Part shown: piece after piece, positions 36,834-46,133 of the stretch
Layout: every line of letters begins with the position of its first letter
Numbering within the stretch: the first letter of the stretch is position 1
Origin: Massilia antarctica
GTDB lineage: Bacteria > Pseudomonadota > Gammaproteobacteria > Burkholderiales > Burkholderiaceae_D
NCBI RefSeq assembly: GCF_015689335.1
Contig: NZ_CP065053.1
Coordinates: 3,534,001 to 3,598,000, forward strand
Length of the DNA: 64,000 bases
Direction of reading: 5' to 3'
Position numbers and translations under genes: made by a program
Notes under the pieces: model-generated
The model's database searches: none
What the model saw: the letters and a program-made list of their open reading frames with translations, nothing else
What the model was told of the DNA's origin: nothing

Positions 36834-38882
36834 ATGAAAACAAACTGGACCCCGATCAAGACCGCCCTCAGCCTCGCCTTGTGCGGCGCCTCGCTGGCCT
36901 TTGCTCCTGCCCATGGCGCCGGCCAGGATGGCACCCCGGCCGCCAAGGCGATCGCCGCCCCGGTGCTGCCGGGCGACGACTTTTTTGCCTACGCCAACGG
37001 CGACTGGCTCGCCAAAACCGAGATCCCGGCCGACCGCAGCAGCTGGGGCGCCTTTGCCGGCATGGCCGAAAGCAGCAACGCGCGCATCGCCAAGCTGATC
37101 GAAGAAGTCTCGGCCAACAAGAAAGCCACCGGCGAGTCGCGCCAGGTCGCCGACTTCTACAACACCTTCATGGACGAAGCGGCCATCGAAGCGAAAGGCA
37201 CGGCCCCGCTCAAACCGCTGCTGGCGAAGATCGACACCATCAAGGACAAGGCGCAGCTGGTGCGCGCGCTGGGCGCGTCGCTGCGGGCCGACGTCGACCC
37301 GCTCAACAACACCAACTTCTTCACCGAGAACTTGTTCGGCCTGTGGATCGCCCAGGGCTTGAACGACCCGGCCCACAACACGCCTTACCTGCTGCAGGGT
37401 GGCCTGGGCATGCCCGACCGCGCCTACTACCTGACCGACAGCCCGCGCATGGCCGAGCTGCGCACCAAATACAAGCAGCACATCGGCGCCATGCTCAAGC
37501 TGGCCGGCTACCCTGATGCCGATGCGCGCGCCGCCAAGGTGTTCGACCTCGAAATGAAGATCGCCCAGTCGCACGCCAGCCGCGAAGATTCGGCCGACGT
37601 CCTCAAGGCCAACAACACCTGGACCCTCAAGGACTTCGCCGCCAACGCGCCCGGCATGGATTGGGCCGCGTTCTTCAAGAGCGCCGGCCTGTCGGGTGCG
37701 CGCAACTTCATCGTCTGGCATCCGGGCGCCGTGAAAGGCGCGGCCGCGCTGGTCGACAGCACCGACATCGCCACCTGGAAGGACTTCCTCGCCTTCCACA
37801 AGGTGAACCACTTCGCCCCGACCTTGCCGAAAGCCTTTGTCGACCAGCGTTTCGAATTTTCCGGCAAGGCCCTGAGCGGCACGCCGCAGCAGTCGCCGCG
37901 CTGGAAGCGCGCGCTGGCCGCCACCAACGACGCGCTCGACGAAGCGGTCGGCCACCTGTATGTGGAACGCCACTTCCCGGCCGAGAACAAGGCGCGCGTG
38001 CAGAAAATGGTCGGCAACATCATCGCCGCCTTCAGCAAACGCATCGACCAGCTGGACTGGATGGCCCCCGCCACCCGCGCCCAGGCGCAGGAAAAGCTCA
38101 AGACCATGTACGTCGGCGTGGCCTATCCGGACCGCTGGCGCTCGTACGCGGGCCTGAAGGTGGTGCCGGGCGACGCGCTCGGCAACGCCGTGCGCGCCGA
38201 ACAGTTCCACTACGCGCAGCAGGTCGCGCTGCTCAAGCAAAAGGTCGACCGCAGCGCCTGGGCGATGCCGCCGCAACTGGTCAACGCGGTCAACCTGCCG
38301 CTGCAAAACGCCATGAACTTCCCGGCCGCGATCTTGCAGCCGCCATTCTTCGATCCCAAGGCGTCCGATGGAGAAAACTACGGCGCCATCGGCTCGATCA
38401 TCGGCCACGAAATCAGCCACAGCTTCGACGACCAGGGCGCCCAGTTCGACGCCCAGGGACGCCTGCGCGACTGGTGGACCAAGGAAGACATGGCCCACTT
38501 CAAAGGCGCCGCCGACAAGCTGGTGGCGCAGTTCAGCGCCTACAAGCCATTCCCCGACCTGGCGGTCAACGGCCAGCTGACCTTGAGCGAAAACCTGGCC
38601 GACCTGGCCGGCGTGGCGGCAGCGTACGACGCGTACAAAGCCTCGCTGGGCCAGGCCGCGCCGGCCGACGCCGACAAGCAGTTCTTCCTCGGCTACGCGC
38701 ATGCCTGGCAGACCAAGGTACGCGAAGCGGCCGCGCGCCAGCGCGTGCTGACCGACGGCCACGCACCGGCCGAATACCGTACCGCCATCGTGCGCAATTT
38801 CGAGCCGTGGTACAAGGCGTTCGACGTCAAGCCCGGCCAGGCCCTGTACCTGGCGCCGGCCGAAAGGGTGAAGGTATGGTAG
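36834..38882 (+). CDS. M13-family (neprilysin/PepO-like) metallopeptidase, secreted
   Basis: A 682-residue peptidase. A signal peptide (about 1-28, LAFAPAHGAG) precedes DDFFAYANGDWLAKTEIPADRSSWG, the usual M13 start. The catalytic zinc motif is GHEISHSFDDQG, the third ligand is in ENLADLAGV, and the substrate-binding NAMNFPAAILQPPFF is present. M13 enzymes are endopeptidases on oligopeptides. AAGGAACGAG precedes ATG 36834. It forms a peptide-degrading pair with the upstream M1 enzyme. Confidence 0.93.
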   Translation: MKTNWTPIKTALSLALCGASLAFAPAHGAGQDGTPAAKAIAAPVLPGDDFFAYANGDWLAKTEIPADRSSWGAFAGMAESSNARIAKLIEEVSANKKATGESRQVADFYNTFMDEAAIEAKGTAPLKPLLAKIDTIKDKAQLVRALGASLRADVDPLNNTNFFTENLFGLWIAQGLNDPAHNTPYLLQGGLGMPDRAYYLTDSPRMAELRTKYKQHIGAMLKLAGYPDADARAAKVFDLEMKIAQSHASREDSADVLKANNTWTLKDFAANAPGMDWAAFFKSAGLSGARNFIVWHPGAVKGAAALVDSTDIATWKDFLAFHKVNHFAPTLPKAFVDQRFEFSGKALSGTPQQSPRWKRALAATNDALDEAVGHLYVERHFPAENKARVQKMVGNIIAAFSKRIDQLDWMAPATRAQAQEKLKTMYVGVAYPDRWRSYAGLKVVPGDALGNAVRAEQFHYAQQVALLKQKVDRSAWAMPPQLVNAVNLPLQNAMNFPAAILQPPFFDPKASDGENYGAIGSIIGHEISHSFDDQGAQFDAQGRLRDWWTKEDMAHFKGAADKLVAQFSAYKPFPDLAVNGQLTLSENLADLAGVAAAYDAYKASLGQAAPADADKQFFLGYAHAWQTKVREAAARQRVLTDGHAPAEYRTAIVRNFEPWYKAFDVKPGQALYLAPAERVKVW

Positions 38883-38895
38883 GACGGCGCACGCC

Positions 38896-39531
38896 ATGAG
38901 CGACGACATCGACGCCATCACGCGGCGCACCCTGGCGCACTACGACAGCACCGCGGAGCAGTTCTTCCGCGGTACGGTGGACCACGACGTCAGCCAGAAC
39001 ATCGCGGCGCTGCTGGAGGCCATCGAAGCCGAGGCGCCGTACACCTTGCTCGACCTGGGCTGCGGCCCGGGGCGCGACCTCAAGACCTTCAGCGCCCTTG
39101 GCCACCGCGCCATTGGCCTGGACGGGTCGGGCGAGTTCGCGGCCATGGCGCGCGCCTACAGCGGCTGCGAAGTGTGGCAGCAGGACTTCGTGCACCTCGA
39201 CCTGCCGGCCGGCCTGTTCGACGGCATCTATGCCAACGCAGTGCTGTTCCACGTGCCCAGCCGCGCCTTGCCCGGGGTGCTCGACAAACTGTACGCGGCA
39301 TTGAAACCGGGCGGGGTGCTGTTCAGCTCCAATCCGCGCGGCGACAACCAGGAAGGCTGGAACGGGCCGCGCTACGGCAGCTACTACGACCTCGCTACAT
39401 GGCAGGACTACATGACCGCAGCCAACTTTTCCCCGCTACACCATTACTATCGTCCAGAAGGCTTGCCGCGCGAACAGCAGCCCTGGCTGGCGAGCGTCTG
39501 GCGCAAGCCGGAGGGTGAGCGCTTAGGTTAG
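38896..39531 (+). CDS. Class I SAM-dependent methyltransferase
   Basis: A 211-residue methyltransferase. Motif I is LLDLGCGPGRDLKTF (about 50-65), followed by GLDGSGEFAAMAR, the post-I QQDFVHLDLP, YANAVLFHVP and LKPGGVLFSSNPRG. The substrate is not indicated. It starts 13 bases after the M13 peptidase stop and is probably in the same operon. Confidence 0.88.
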   Translation: MSDDIDAITRRTLAHYDSTAEQFFRGTVDHDVSQNIAALLEAIEAEAPYTLLDLGCGPGRDLKTFSALGHRAIGLDGSGEFAAMARAYSGCEVWQQDFVHLDLPAGLFDGIYANAVLFHVPSRALPGVLDKLYAALKPGGVLFSSNPRGDNQEGWNGPRYGSYYDLATWQDYMTAANFSPLHHYYRPEGLPREQQPWLASVWRKPEGERLG

Positions 39532-39624
39532 TTAGCGAACGGAACGGTTTAACGGATCGTCCTATTCTGAGTCCCTCGCACATTGGTGCGCCCGCAGTTT
39601 CACTCACCCTATGAGGTACCGAAA

Positions 39625-39807
39625 ATGAACGAGGACCAAGTAAAAGGTAAAGCGAAAGATATCGGCGGCAAGATCCAGGAAGAAGTCGGCAAAGTTGTCG
39701 GCAGCAGCGAGCAGCAGGCCAAGGGCTTGTCGAAGCAGGTCGAAGGCAAAGTCCAGGAAAAACTCGGCGACGCCAAGGAAGTGCTCAAAGACCAAGGAAA
39801 CCGCTGA
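39625..39807 (+). CDS. CsbD-family stress protein
   Basis: A 60-residue protein starting at ATG 39625. MNEDQVKGKAKDIGGKIQEEVGKVVGS and the tandem QAKGLSKQVEGKVQEKLGDAKE are the CsbD family signature. CsbD proteins are small, hydrophilic, stress-induced proteins of unknown mechanism. It is a close paralogue of the gene at 40148-40327; the two flank a pair of long palindromes. Confidence 0.9.
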   Translation: MNEDQVKGKAKDIGGKIQEEVGKVVGSSEQQAKGLSKQVEGKVQEKLGDAKEVLKDQGNR

Positions 39808-39828
39808 TCCGGCCCAGAAATGCCCCAC

Positions 39829-39884
39829 AACCGGGGTCTGACCTCTGATTAGAAATCTTTCTAATCAGAGGTCAGACCCCGGTT
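39829..39884. repeat. 27-bp perfect inverted repeat (GGGGTCTGACC type)
   Basis: The arms 39829-39855 and 39858-39884 are exact complements, with only TC between them. They read AACCGGGGTCTGACCTCTGA and onward. As RNA this makes a 27-bp hairpin that lacks a T tract. The related unit at 39971-40032 shares the outer 16 bases. It is probably a member of a dispersed intergenic family. Confidence 0.85.
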
Positions 39885-39970
39885 CCGTTTACCGGCTCGG
39901 TTCGATTTTTCTATGCACGCAGGAAAAAATTAGCCCTCATCGCGACATCCAGCTCGCACAAAAATTTCCC

Positions 39971-40032
39971 AACCGGGGTCAGACCTCCGAAGCGAAATGT
40001 TTTTGTTGCTAATCAGAGGTCAGACCCCGGTA
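39971..40032. repeat. Second GGGGTCAGACC-type inverted repeat with diverged loop
   Basis: Outer arms (ACCGGGGTCAGACCTC at 39972-39987 and GAGGTCAGACCCCGGT at 40017-40032) pair with one central mismatch around a 29-base loop that retains CTAATCAGAGG of the first unit on its right side. It lies about 90 bases from the first unit. The 340 bases between the two CsbD genes hold these repeats and no other gene. Confidence 0.75.
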
Positions 40033-40147
40033 GGGAAATATTTAATTTTTTGCTATGTGCGGAAGCGAACCGATCAATTTTGAACTCAGCATTAAGATGG
40101 CTTCACTGCATCGCCAACCTGGCCATGAGCACTAAAGGAGCCTTACC

Positions 40148-40327
40148 ATGAACAAAGATCAAGTCAACGGCAAACTGCAAGACATCGGCGGCAAAATTCA
40201 GGAAGAAGCTGGCAAACTGGTCGGTAGCAGCGAACAGCAAGCCAAGGGCCTGGAAAACCAGCTCGAAGGCAAAACCCAGGAAAAAATCGGCGACCTCAAA
40301 GAAGCCATCAAGGATGCGACCAACTAA
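40148..40327 (+). CDS. CsbD-family stress protein, second copy
   Basis: ATG 40148 to TAA 40327 encodes 59 residues: MNKDQVNGKLQDIGGKIQEE, then AGKLVGSSEQQAKGLE, then QLEGKTQEKIGDLKEAIKD. The ribosome site is AAAGGAG. It is easily missed because of its length. It is closely similar to the copy at 39625-39807, indicating tandem duplication. A terminator follows 18 bases after the stop. Confidence 0.88.
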   Translation: MNKDQVNGKLQDIGGKIQEEAGKLVGSSEQQAKGLENQLEGKTQEKIGDLKEAIKDATN

Positions 40328-40344
40328 TTGGTCCGCTCCATAAG

Positions 40345-40377
40345 AAAACAGCCGCGTTGATCGCGGCTGTTTTTTTT
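40345..40377 (+). terminator. Rho-independent terminator after the second csbD-like gene
   Basis: AAAACAGCCGCG, a TTGAT loop and CGCGGCTGTTTT make a 12-bp stem running into further T residues. The A-rich left arm means it can also act leftward for the S9 peptidase gene that converges on it. Confidence 0.9.
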
Positions 40378-40397
40378 CGTCGATCGCTTTGTGCCGC

Positions 40398-42614
40398 TTA
40401 CTTCGGTGCGTCGGCCAGGTTCTTCTTGAAGAACGCTTCGATGGTGCCGTACACGTGGCGCTGCCCCGGACGCGATGAGATTCCGTGCTTGGCACCCGGG
40501 TAGGTCATCAGGTCGAAATGCACGTTGCGGTTGACCAGTCCATCGATCAGGCGCGTGGTGTTGGTGAACAGGACGTTATCGTCGGCCATGCCGTGCACCA
40601 GCAGCAGCGGCGACTTGAGTCCGTCCAGGTGCGCGAACACCCCGCTGCTCTTGTACGCATCCGCCTGCGCCTTCGGCGTGCCGCCCACGTAACGCTCGGT
40701 GTAGTGGGTGTCGTACAGCGCCCAGTCGGTCACCGGTGCAACCGCTACGCCCATCGCGATTTTATCCGACGCCGCGGCCAGCAAACGCAGGCTCATATAG
40801 CCGCCGTAACTCCAGCCGAATACGCCGATCCGTTTGGCGTCCACGAAACCCTGCTTGCCCAGCCAGTCGATGCCGCTCAACTGGTCTTCGACTTCGTGCT
40901 TGCCCAGGCCATGGTAGATCGCATCGGTAAAGGTGCGCTCGCGCCGCCAGGAGCCGCGGTTATCGAGCCGGAACACCAGGAAGCCCTGCTGCGCCATGTA
41001 CTGGTCGAAGTAATTGCCCCACTTGCGCGAGACGTGCTGTGAGTGCGGCCCGCCGTAGGTCGACAGGAACACCGGATATTTTTTCGCGGCGTTGAAATCC
41101 GACGGCTTGATCATCGAGTAGTACAAGGTCTGGCCGTCGTTGGCCTTGATGGTGCCGTATTCGGTCGCGAGGTGGTCGGCTTTGTATCTGGCGTATGGGT
41201 GCTCCGCATTCAGTTCGTTCTTTTCCAGCCAGCCGACCATCGAGCCGTCCGGACGGCGGATCGATATTTGCGGCGGGGTCGCCGGGTCGGAGAAGGTGTC
41301 GACGAACACTTCGCCGTTGCGCGAGAACGCCGCTTCGTGCCAGCCGTCGCCCTTGGTGATGCGCACCGGCTTGCCGGCGCCGCTGCCGTCGAGCGCCAGT
41401 GCGTAGGTCTGTTTGTCGATGACGGCGTCGCGGTTGGATGACACGTATACGCGGCCGGCCTTTTCATCGACCGCCAGCACATTGTCGATGCCCCATTCGC
41501 CGCTCGATACCGGATGCAGCAGCTTGCCATCGAGGTCGTACAGGTACAGGTGATTGCGCCCGCTGCGCTCGGACGCCCACAGGAAGGCATTGCGCTTCGA
41601 GAGGAAGCGCAGGTCGTCATGGATGCTGACCCAGGTCTTGGAGGTTTCGGTGAGCAGGGTGCGCTGCGCCAGGGTGGCGGCATCGACCGAAATCAGGTCG
41701 AGGCGCTTCTGGTCGCGCGACTGCAATTGGTACACCAGCTGTTTGCTGTTTGCGCTCCAGTCGGCGCGCACCAGGTAGATGTCGCGGTTCGGACCCAGGT
41801 CGACCTTGCGCTGCGCGCCGCTGACGGGCGAGACGATCATCAGGTCGACCAGCACGTTTGTATCGCCCGCTGCCGGGTAGCGTTGCTCGACGACGTCGGT
41901 GCGGTCGGCGAAAATCTCGAAGCGGCGCACCACCGGTACCGGTGACTCGTCGAAGCGCTTGTAGGCGATGGCCGAATCGTCGGGCGCCCAGTAATAGCCG
42001 GTGCGCTGGCCCATTTCTTCCTGCGCCACGAATTCAGCTTCGCCGTTGAAGACGGTCCCCGCGCCGTCGGTGGTGAGCTGTTTTTCGGCGCCCGAAACCA
42101 GGTCGATTACATACAGGTTCTGCTTGCGGACAAAAGAGACGTAACGGCCCTTGGGTGAAATCTTGGGATCGGCCACATTGCCCGTGGCGACCTTGCGCGC
42201 CGCTTGCGGCTTGGCCGCGTCGACCAGATACAGGTCGCCGCCGATCGGCACCAGCAGCTGTTTGCCGTCCGGCGACCAGCTGTAATTGAGGATGCCGGTC
42301 AGGCTGGCGGTGCGCGCGCGCTCGCGCCTGGCCTGTTCTTCGGGCGAGATGGCCTCGTTCGGAACCAGCAGTTTGGAGTCGACCAGGCGCTTCGAGGTCT
42401 TGTCCTTCATGTTGAATTCCCAGAGATCGAGCTGGAACTGGTTGTCCTGGCGGCCGCGCAGGTAGGTGATTCGTTCGCCATCGGGCGACACGCGCAGGTT
42501 GCGCACGCTGGGCCCCGCCAGCGCCGGGTCGGCGTGGATGCGGTCCAGTGTCAGGCGTTCGGCGGATGCGGGAACACAGGACAATGCGGCTAGAAAGCAG
42601 AGAAGAAATCGCAT
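40398..42614 (-). CDS. S9-family prolyl oligopeptidase / dipeptidyl peptidase IV-like enzyme, secreted
   Basis: A 738-residue serine peptidase. A signal peptide (LLCFLAALSCVPASAE) precedes a DPP IV-type beta-propeller (about 40-480, with the EEMGQRTGYYWAPDDS segment characteristic of DPP IV) and an alpha/beta-hydrolase domain. The nucleophile is in GVFGWSYGGYM, the Asp in VHGMADDNV and the His in PGAKHGIS. It would release X-Pro dipeptides from periplasmic peptides, complementing the M1 and M13 enzymes encoded nearby. Confidence 0.92.
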   Translation of the reverse strand: MRFLLCFLAALSCVPASAERLTLDRIHADPALAGPSVRNLRVSPDGERITYLRGRQDNQFQLDLWEFNMKDKTSKRLVDSKLLVPNEAISPEEQARRERARTASLTGILNYSWSPDGKQLLVPIGGDLYLVDAAKPQAARKVATGNVADPKISPKGRYVSFVRKQNLYVIDLVSGAEKQLTTDGAGTVFNGEAEFVAQEEMGQRTGYYWAPDDSAIAYKRFDESPVPVVRRFEIFADRTDVVEQRYPAAGDTNVLVDLMIVSPVSGAQRKVDLGPNRDIYLVRADWSANSKQLVYQLQSRDQKRLDLISVDAATLAQRTLLTETSKTWVSIHDDLRFLSKRNAFLWASERSGRNHLYLYDLDGKLLHPVSSGEWGIDNVLAVDEKAGRVYVSSNRDAVIDKQTYALALDGSGAGKPVRITKGDGWHEAAFSRNGEVFVDTFSDPATPPQISIRRPDGSMVGWLEKNELNAEHPYARYKADHLATEYGTIKANDGQTLYYSMIKPSDFNAAKKYPVFLSTYGGPHSQHVSRKWGNYFDQYMAQQGFLVFRLDNRGSWRRERTFTDAIYHGLGKHEVEDQLSGIDWLGKQGFVDAKRIGVFGWSYGGYMSLRLLAAASDKIAMGVAVAPVTDWALYDTHYTERYVGGTPKAQADAYKSSGVFAHLDGLKSPLLLVHGMADDNVLFTNTTRLIDGLVNRNVHFDLMTYPGAKHGISSRPGQRHVYGTIEAFFKKNLADAPK

Positions 42615-42693
42615 GGATGTCTCGGGTGATGTGGAGAACTCAGGAAGATACCAGAGTTCCGCACCCGTGGGCAGCCCTCGCCGGCGCCTCCGC

Positions 42694-44082
42694 TCAGGCT
42701 TGTGCGCGCGTGCGCGACAGGTGGTGTAAAGACCGCGTCAGCAGCAGCGCGGCCACGGTCAGGCCCAGTACGAGGCCGATCCAGAATCCGGCGGCGGCCA
42801 TCGGCACCGCCGGCGACCAGGCGAACCATGCCGGCGCCAGGCCCAGTACGTACCCGACCGGCATGGCGAAGCCCCAGAAGGCAAGCAGCTGGATCTGCAT
42901 CGGCTGGCGCGTGACCTTGTAGCCGCGAATCGCGCTCGAGGTGGCGACCTGGGTGGCGTCCGACAGCTGGAACAGCGCCGCGAACAGCAGCAGGTGCGCG
43001 CACAGTGCCTGCACCGCCGGATCGGATGTGTAGGCGCGTGCGATCTCCCAGCGGAACACGGCGATCAGCGCGGCCGACAGCAGCGCAAACGCCAGCGACA
43101 TGCCCACGCCGACCCAGGCCACGAAACGCGCGCGCACCGGATCGCCTTCGCCCAGCGCCTGGCCGACCCGCGTAATGAGGCCGATGCCGAAACTGAGCGG
43201 CACCATGAACACCAGCGACGAGAAATTGAGGGCGATCTGGCTGGCCGAGACCTGCACCACGCCGAAGCGCGCGATCATCAGGCTGACCGCACCGAAGGCG
43301 CTCACTTCGGCCAGGTAGGTCACGCCGATCGGCAGGCCAAGACGCAGCATGCTGCCGATCTCCGGCCAGTTGGGCCACTCCCAGTGGGTGAACGGGTAGG
43401 TCTGGCGGTAGGCCGGGGCGATGCGGATCCAGGCCAGCATGGCGCCGAGCATGAGCCACAGGCAGATCCCGGTGGCCACCGCGCAGCCGACTCCACCCAG
43501 CTTGGGCATGCCCCAGTTCCCGAACACCAGCAGCCAGTTGACGAACACGTTGAACAGCAGTCCGAGGACGGCAATCACCATCACGGGTTTGGTCTGGTTG
43601 ATGCTGGTGGTGTAGCCGTACAGCGCGCGGTAGCAGGCAAAGGCCGGCATGCCGATGCTGATCGCATGCACGAACATGGCGGCGTTGGCGGCAACGTCGG
43701 GCGTGAGGCCGAGATGGTCGAACACGAGGGTCGACAGGTTGGCCACCAGGCAGGCCACCAGGCCCACGCCAGCGCCTTTCCACAGCGCCTGGCGCATCAC
43801 GTGCGGAATGCGGCCGTACTGCGCGGCCCCGGTTTCGTGCGCGACCACGGTGTTAATCGCCATCATGGTGCCCATCACGGTCACCAGGATGATCGACCAG
43901 ACCGACGCGCCGAGCGACACGGCGGCCAGTTCGCTGGCGCTGACGTGGCCCGTCATCGCCACGTCGGCCACGCCCATGCCCACATTGGCCAGCTGCCCGA
44001 CCAGCATGGGCCAGGACAGGCGCCACAGGGCGGCGATTTCGGTGCGGACGGGCGTATCGGACGGGGCGAGGATGGCGGACAT
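42694..44082 (-). CDS. MATE-family multidrug efflux protein (NorM type)
   Basis: A 462-residue membrane protein with 12 predicted helices. LSWPMLVGQLANVGMGVADVAMTGHVSASELAAVSLG is the NorM-type first helix pair, and the second half repeats the fold (LRLGLPIGVTYLAEVSAFGAVSLMIARFG). These proteins export cationic drugs or metabolites using Na+ or H+ gradients. The substrate cannot be predicted. Confidence 0.92.
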   Translation of the reverse strand: MSAILAPSDTPVRTEIAALWRLSWPMLVGQLANVGMGVADVAMTGHVSASELAAVSLGASVWSIILVTVMGTMMAINTVVAHETGAAQYGRIPHVMRQALWKGAGVGLVACLVANLSTLVFDHLGLTPDVAANAAMFVHAISIGMPAFACYRALYGYTTSINQTKPVMVIAVLGLLFNVFVNWLLVFGNWGMPKLGGVGCAVATGICLWLMLGAMLAWIRIAPAYRQTYPFTHWEWPNWPEIGSMLRLGLPIGVTYLAEVSAFGAVSLMIARFGVVQVSASQIALNFSSLVFMVPLSFGIGLITRVGQALGEGDPVRARFVAWVGVGMSLAFALLSAALIAVFRWEIARAYTSDPAVQALCAHLLLFAALFQLSDATQVATSSAIRGYKVTRQPMQIQLLAFWGFAMPVGYVLGLAPAWFAWSPAVPMAAAGFWIGLVLGLTVAALLLTRSLHHLSRTRAQA

Positions 44083-44253
44083 GGTGGACGTGGTAGGAAC
44101 AAACGTCGATTTTACCGGCTAACGGCGGCGCGGGTGGCGCGGGCCACTTTTGTCGGTATCGCGTAAAGACTTGTTACACATCTCACAGCTTGGGCACTGG
44201 CGCCACGGGCGCGCTATGGTCACAATCGGTCATCGCACATCAAGGAAGGTCCC

Positions 44254-45129
44254 ATGCTGAAATTTCCCTTCAAGGCCGCGCTGCTGCTCGCCGCCGCCGT
44301 GTTCTCCCATGCCGCCAGCGCCGGTGAGCTGACCCTGTTCTCGCGCGATGGTTTCGACGGCCGCGAAATGACCGTGCGCACCACCACGCCCAACCTGGCC
44401 GAGAGTGGCTTCAACGACCGCGCGTCGAGCATGATCGTGCGCTCCGGGCGCTGGGAGGTGTGCGAACATGCCGGCTTCGAGGGCCGCTGCGTGGTGTTCG
44501 AGCAGGGCGAGTACCCGACCCTGGAGCGCTTCGACGACACCATTTCGTCGGTCCGCGAGATCATGCCGGAGCGCGGGCATGGCGGCTGGCGCCATCACGG
44601 TGGTCCGCGCGGAATGATCGCGCTGTTCACCGGGCGTGGCCTGGACGGTGACGCCAGGCGCCTGCGGCGCGACGCCGACGATTTCACCGGGATCGATTTC
44701 AACGACAGCGCGCAGAGCGCCCAGGTCATGGAAGGCAACTGGCAGTTGTGCAGCGACGCCGGTTACCGCGGCACCTGCCGCATCTTCGCGCCGGGCCGTT
44801 ACGAGGATCTGGGACGCGGCTTGCGCGGCCGGGTATCGTCGGCGCGCCTGGTCGATGCGGATGATGGCGGCGGCCAGCGCGATGGCGATGTGGAGCTGTT
44901 TTCCTCCGGCGGCTTTGGCGGCGAGCGCCTGGTGTTGGGCGACGACACGCGTGACCTGACCGACGTCGGTTTCAACGACCGCGCCGACTCCCTCATCGTG
45001 CATCGGGGCGAGTGGGAGTTCTGCAAGCACGCCGATTTCGGCGGGCGCTGCGTGACGTTTGGCCCCGGCCGTTACGACCGTCTCGGACCAATGGGCAACC
45101 TGATTTCATCGGTGCGCCGGATCCGATAG
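44254..45129 (+). CDS. Secreted protein with three beta/gamma-crystallin domains
   Basis: A 291-residue protein with a signal peptide (AALLLAAAVFSHAASAG). Three tandem domains (about 24-105, 122-205 and 213-291) each start with a strand such as ELTLFSRDGFDGRE, IALFTGRGLDGDAR or VELFSSGGFGGERL, contain a FNDRASS/FNDSAQS Ca2+-type loop, and end in a second motif (WEVCEHAGFEGRCVVFEQGEY; WQLCSDAGYRGTCRIFAPGRY; WEFCKHADFGGRCVTFGPGRY). Paired Cys in each could form disulphides. These domains bind calcium in other bacteria. AAGGAAGG precedes the start. Confidence 0.9.
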   Translation: MLKFPFKAALLLAAAVFSHAASAGELTLFSRDGFDGREMTVRTTTPNLAESGFNDRASSMIVRSGRWEVCEHAGFEGRCVVFEQGEYPTLERFDDTISSVREIMPERGHGGWRHHGGPRGMIALFTGRGLDGDARRLRRDADDFTGIDFNDSAQSAQVMEGNWQLCSDAGYRGTCRIFAPGRYEDLGRGLRGRVSSARLVDADDGGGQRDGDVELFSSGGFGGERLVLGDDTRDLTDVGFNDRADSLIVHRGEWEFCKHADFGGRCVTFGPGRYDRLGPMGNLISSVRRIR

Positions 45130-45137
45130 CGAAGCGC

Positions 45138-46040
45138 TCAGCGCTGCCCGCCGGCGCGCGGCGGCAGGCTTTGAAGGTAAGCGTGCAGCGCGCGCATGTC
45201 CATCTCGTTCATCTCGCCCAGCGCCGCGAACGGCATCACCGCGCTGATGCTGCTGCCGTCGGGCCGGCGCCCGCTGCGCAGCATCGCCATGAAGCTGTCT
45301 GGTGTGCGGTAGCGAATCATGGCGCTGCCGTGGCCCGGGGTCAGGTTGGCCGGCGCCGGCCACGCCGACGGCGTGCCGGGAATGCGTCCGCCCGTCAGGT
45401 TTTCTCCGTGACAGCCGATGCAGCTGTGCGCGACATAGGCGCCGTGCTCGATGGTGACGGCTGGCACGGCCGCCGGCGCCGGCGGAGCGCCGTGGTCGAT
45501 GGTTTCGGCGGCGTCGCGCACCGCGCCGAAGGCGTACATCACTTTCACTGACAGCGGCAGGCGTACCTGCGCCGCCTGCCCGGGCACGGGTGCCAGCTGG
45601 CGCACGTAGGCGATGATGGCGCCCACGTCGGCGTCGCTGAGCAGGCTGTAGTCCTCGCTCGGCATGATCATCAGCGGCCGGCCATCGGGCTTGACGCCAT
45701 GGCGCAGGGTGCGTACCCAGTCGCGCGTGCGGTAGCGCGTGATGGCGCTGTTGGCGCCGGCCGTGATGTTGGGCGAGACGATCCGCATCGTCCCGTCGTC
45801 GATGACGGCGGCGCCGCTGCCGTCGCGCCCGTGGCAGGTGGCGCAGCCGCGCGTGTTGAACAGGTAGCGTCCGTGTCCGATGCTGGCCGAATCCGTGGGC
45901 AGGGCAATGTCGGCCACGTCCAGCGCGATCCGGCGCGCCATCTTGCGCTCGCCCAGCCAGTTGCCGGCGCACACCGTCGCGGCGAGCGCCAATCCGAGCG
46001 CCAGCATGGCCAAGCCGATTCCCCTCAGCCACCCGTTCAT
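45138..46040 (-). CDS. Dihaem cytochrome c
   Basis: A 300-residue protein with an N-terminal membrane anchor (about 5-27) and two c-type haem sites: CATCHGRDG (residues about 66-74) and [11 protein letters not shown] (about 207-217). Each is followed by a distal Met region (MIMPSEDY and VMPFAALG). The layout resembles the cytochrome subunits of membrane-bound dehydrogenases such as alcohol or gluconate dehydrogenase, but no dehydrogenase gene is adjacent. It converges on the crystallin gene with only 8 bases between stops. Confidence 0.88.
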   Translation of the reverse strand: MNGWLRGIGLAMLALGLALAATVCAGNWLGERKMARRIALDVADIALPTDSASIGHGRYLFNTRGCATCHGRDGSGAAVIDDGTMRIVSPNITAGANSAITRYRTRDWVRTLRHGVKPDGRPLMIMPSEDYSLLSDADVGAIIAYVRQLAPVPGQAAQVRLPLSVKVMYAFGAVRDAAETIDHGAPPAPAAVPAVTIEHGAYVAHSCIGCHGENLTGGRIPGTPSAWPAPANLTPGHGSAMIRYRTPDSFMAMLRSGRRPDGSSISAVMPFAALGEMNEMDMRALHAYLQSLPPRAGGQR

Positions 46041-46133
46041 GTCGTTTCTCCCTCAAAAATACGGCTGGCAAGCGTGCGCTGCGTTCGCCGGGTGTGTTGT
46101 AGGATGATTAAAACCGTTCCTGGAGCGCCGTTC

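Noticed and set aside
34190..36946. A 918-codon leftward frame
   Set aside because: It is antisense to the M1 aminopeptidase and has no recognisable motifs.
36804..38930. A 708-codon leftward frame
   Set aside because: It is antisense to the M13 peptidase, has shadow composition, and the true gene has a complete zinc-peptidase signature.
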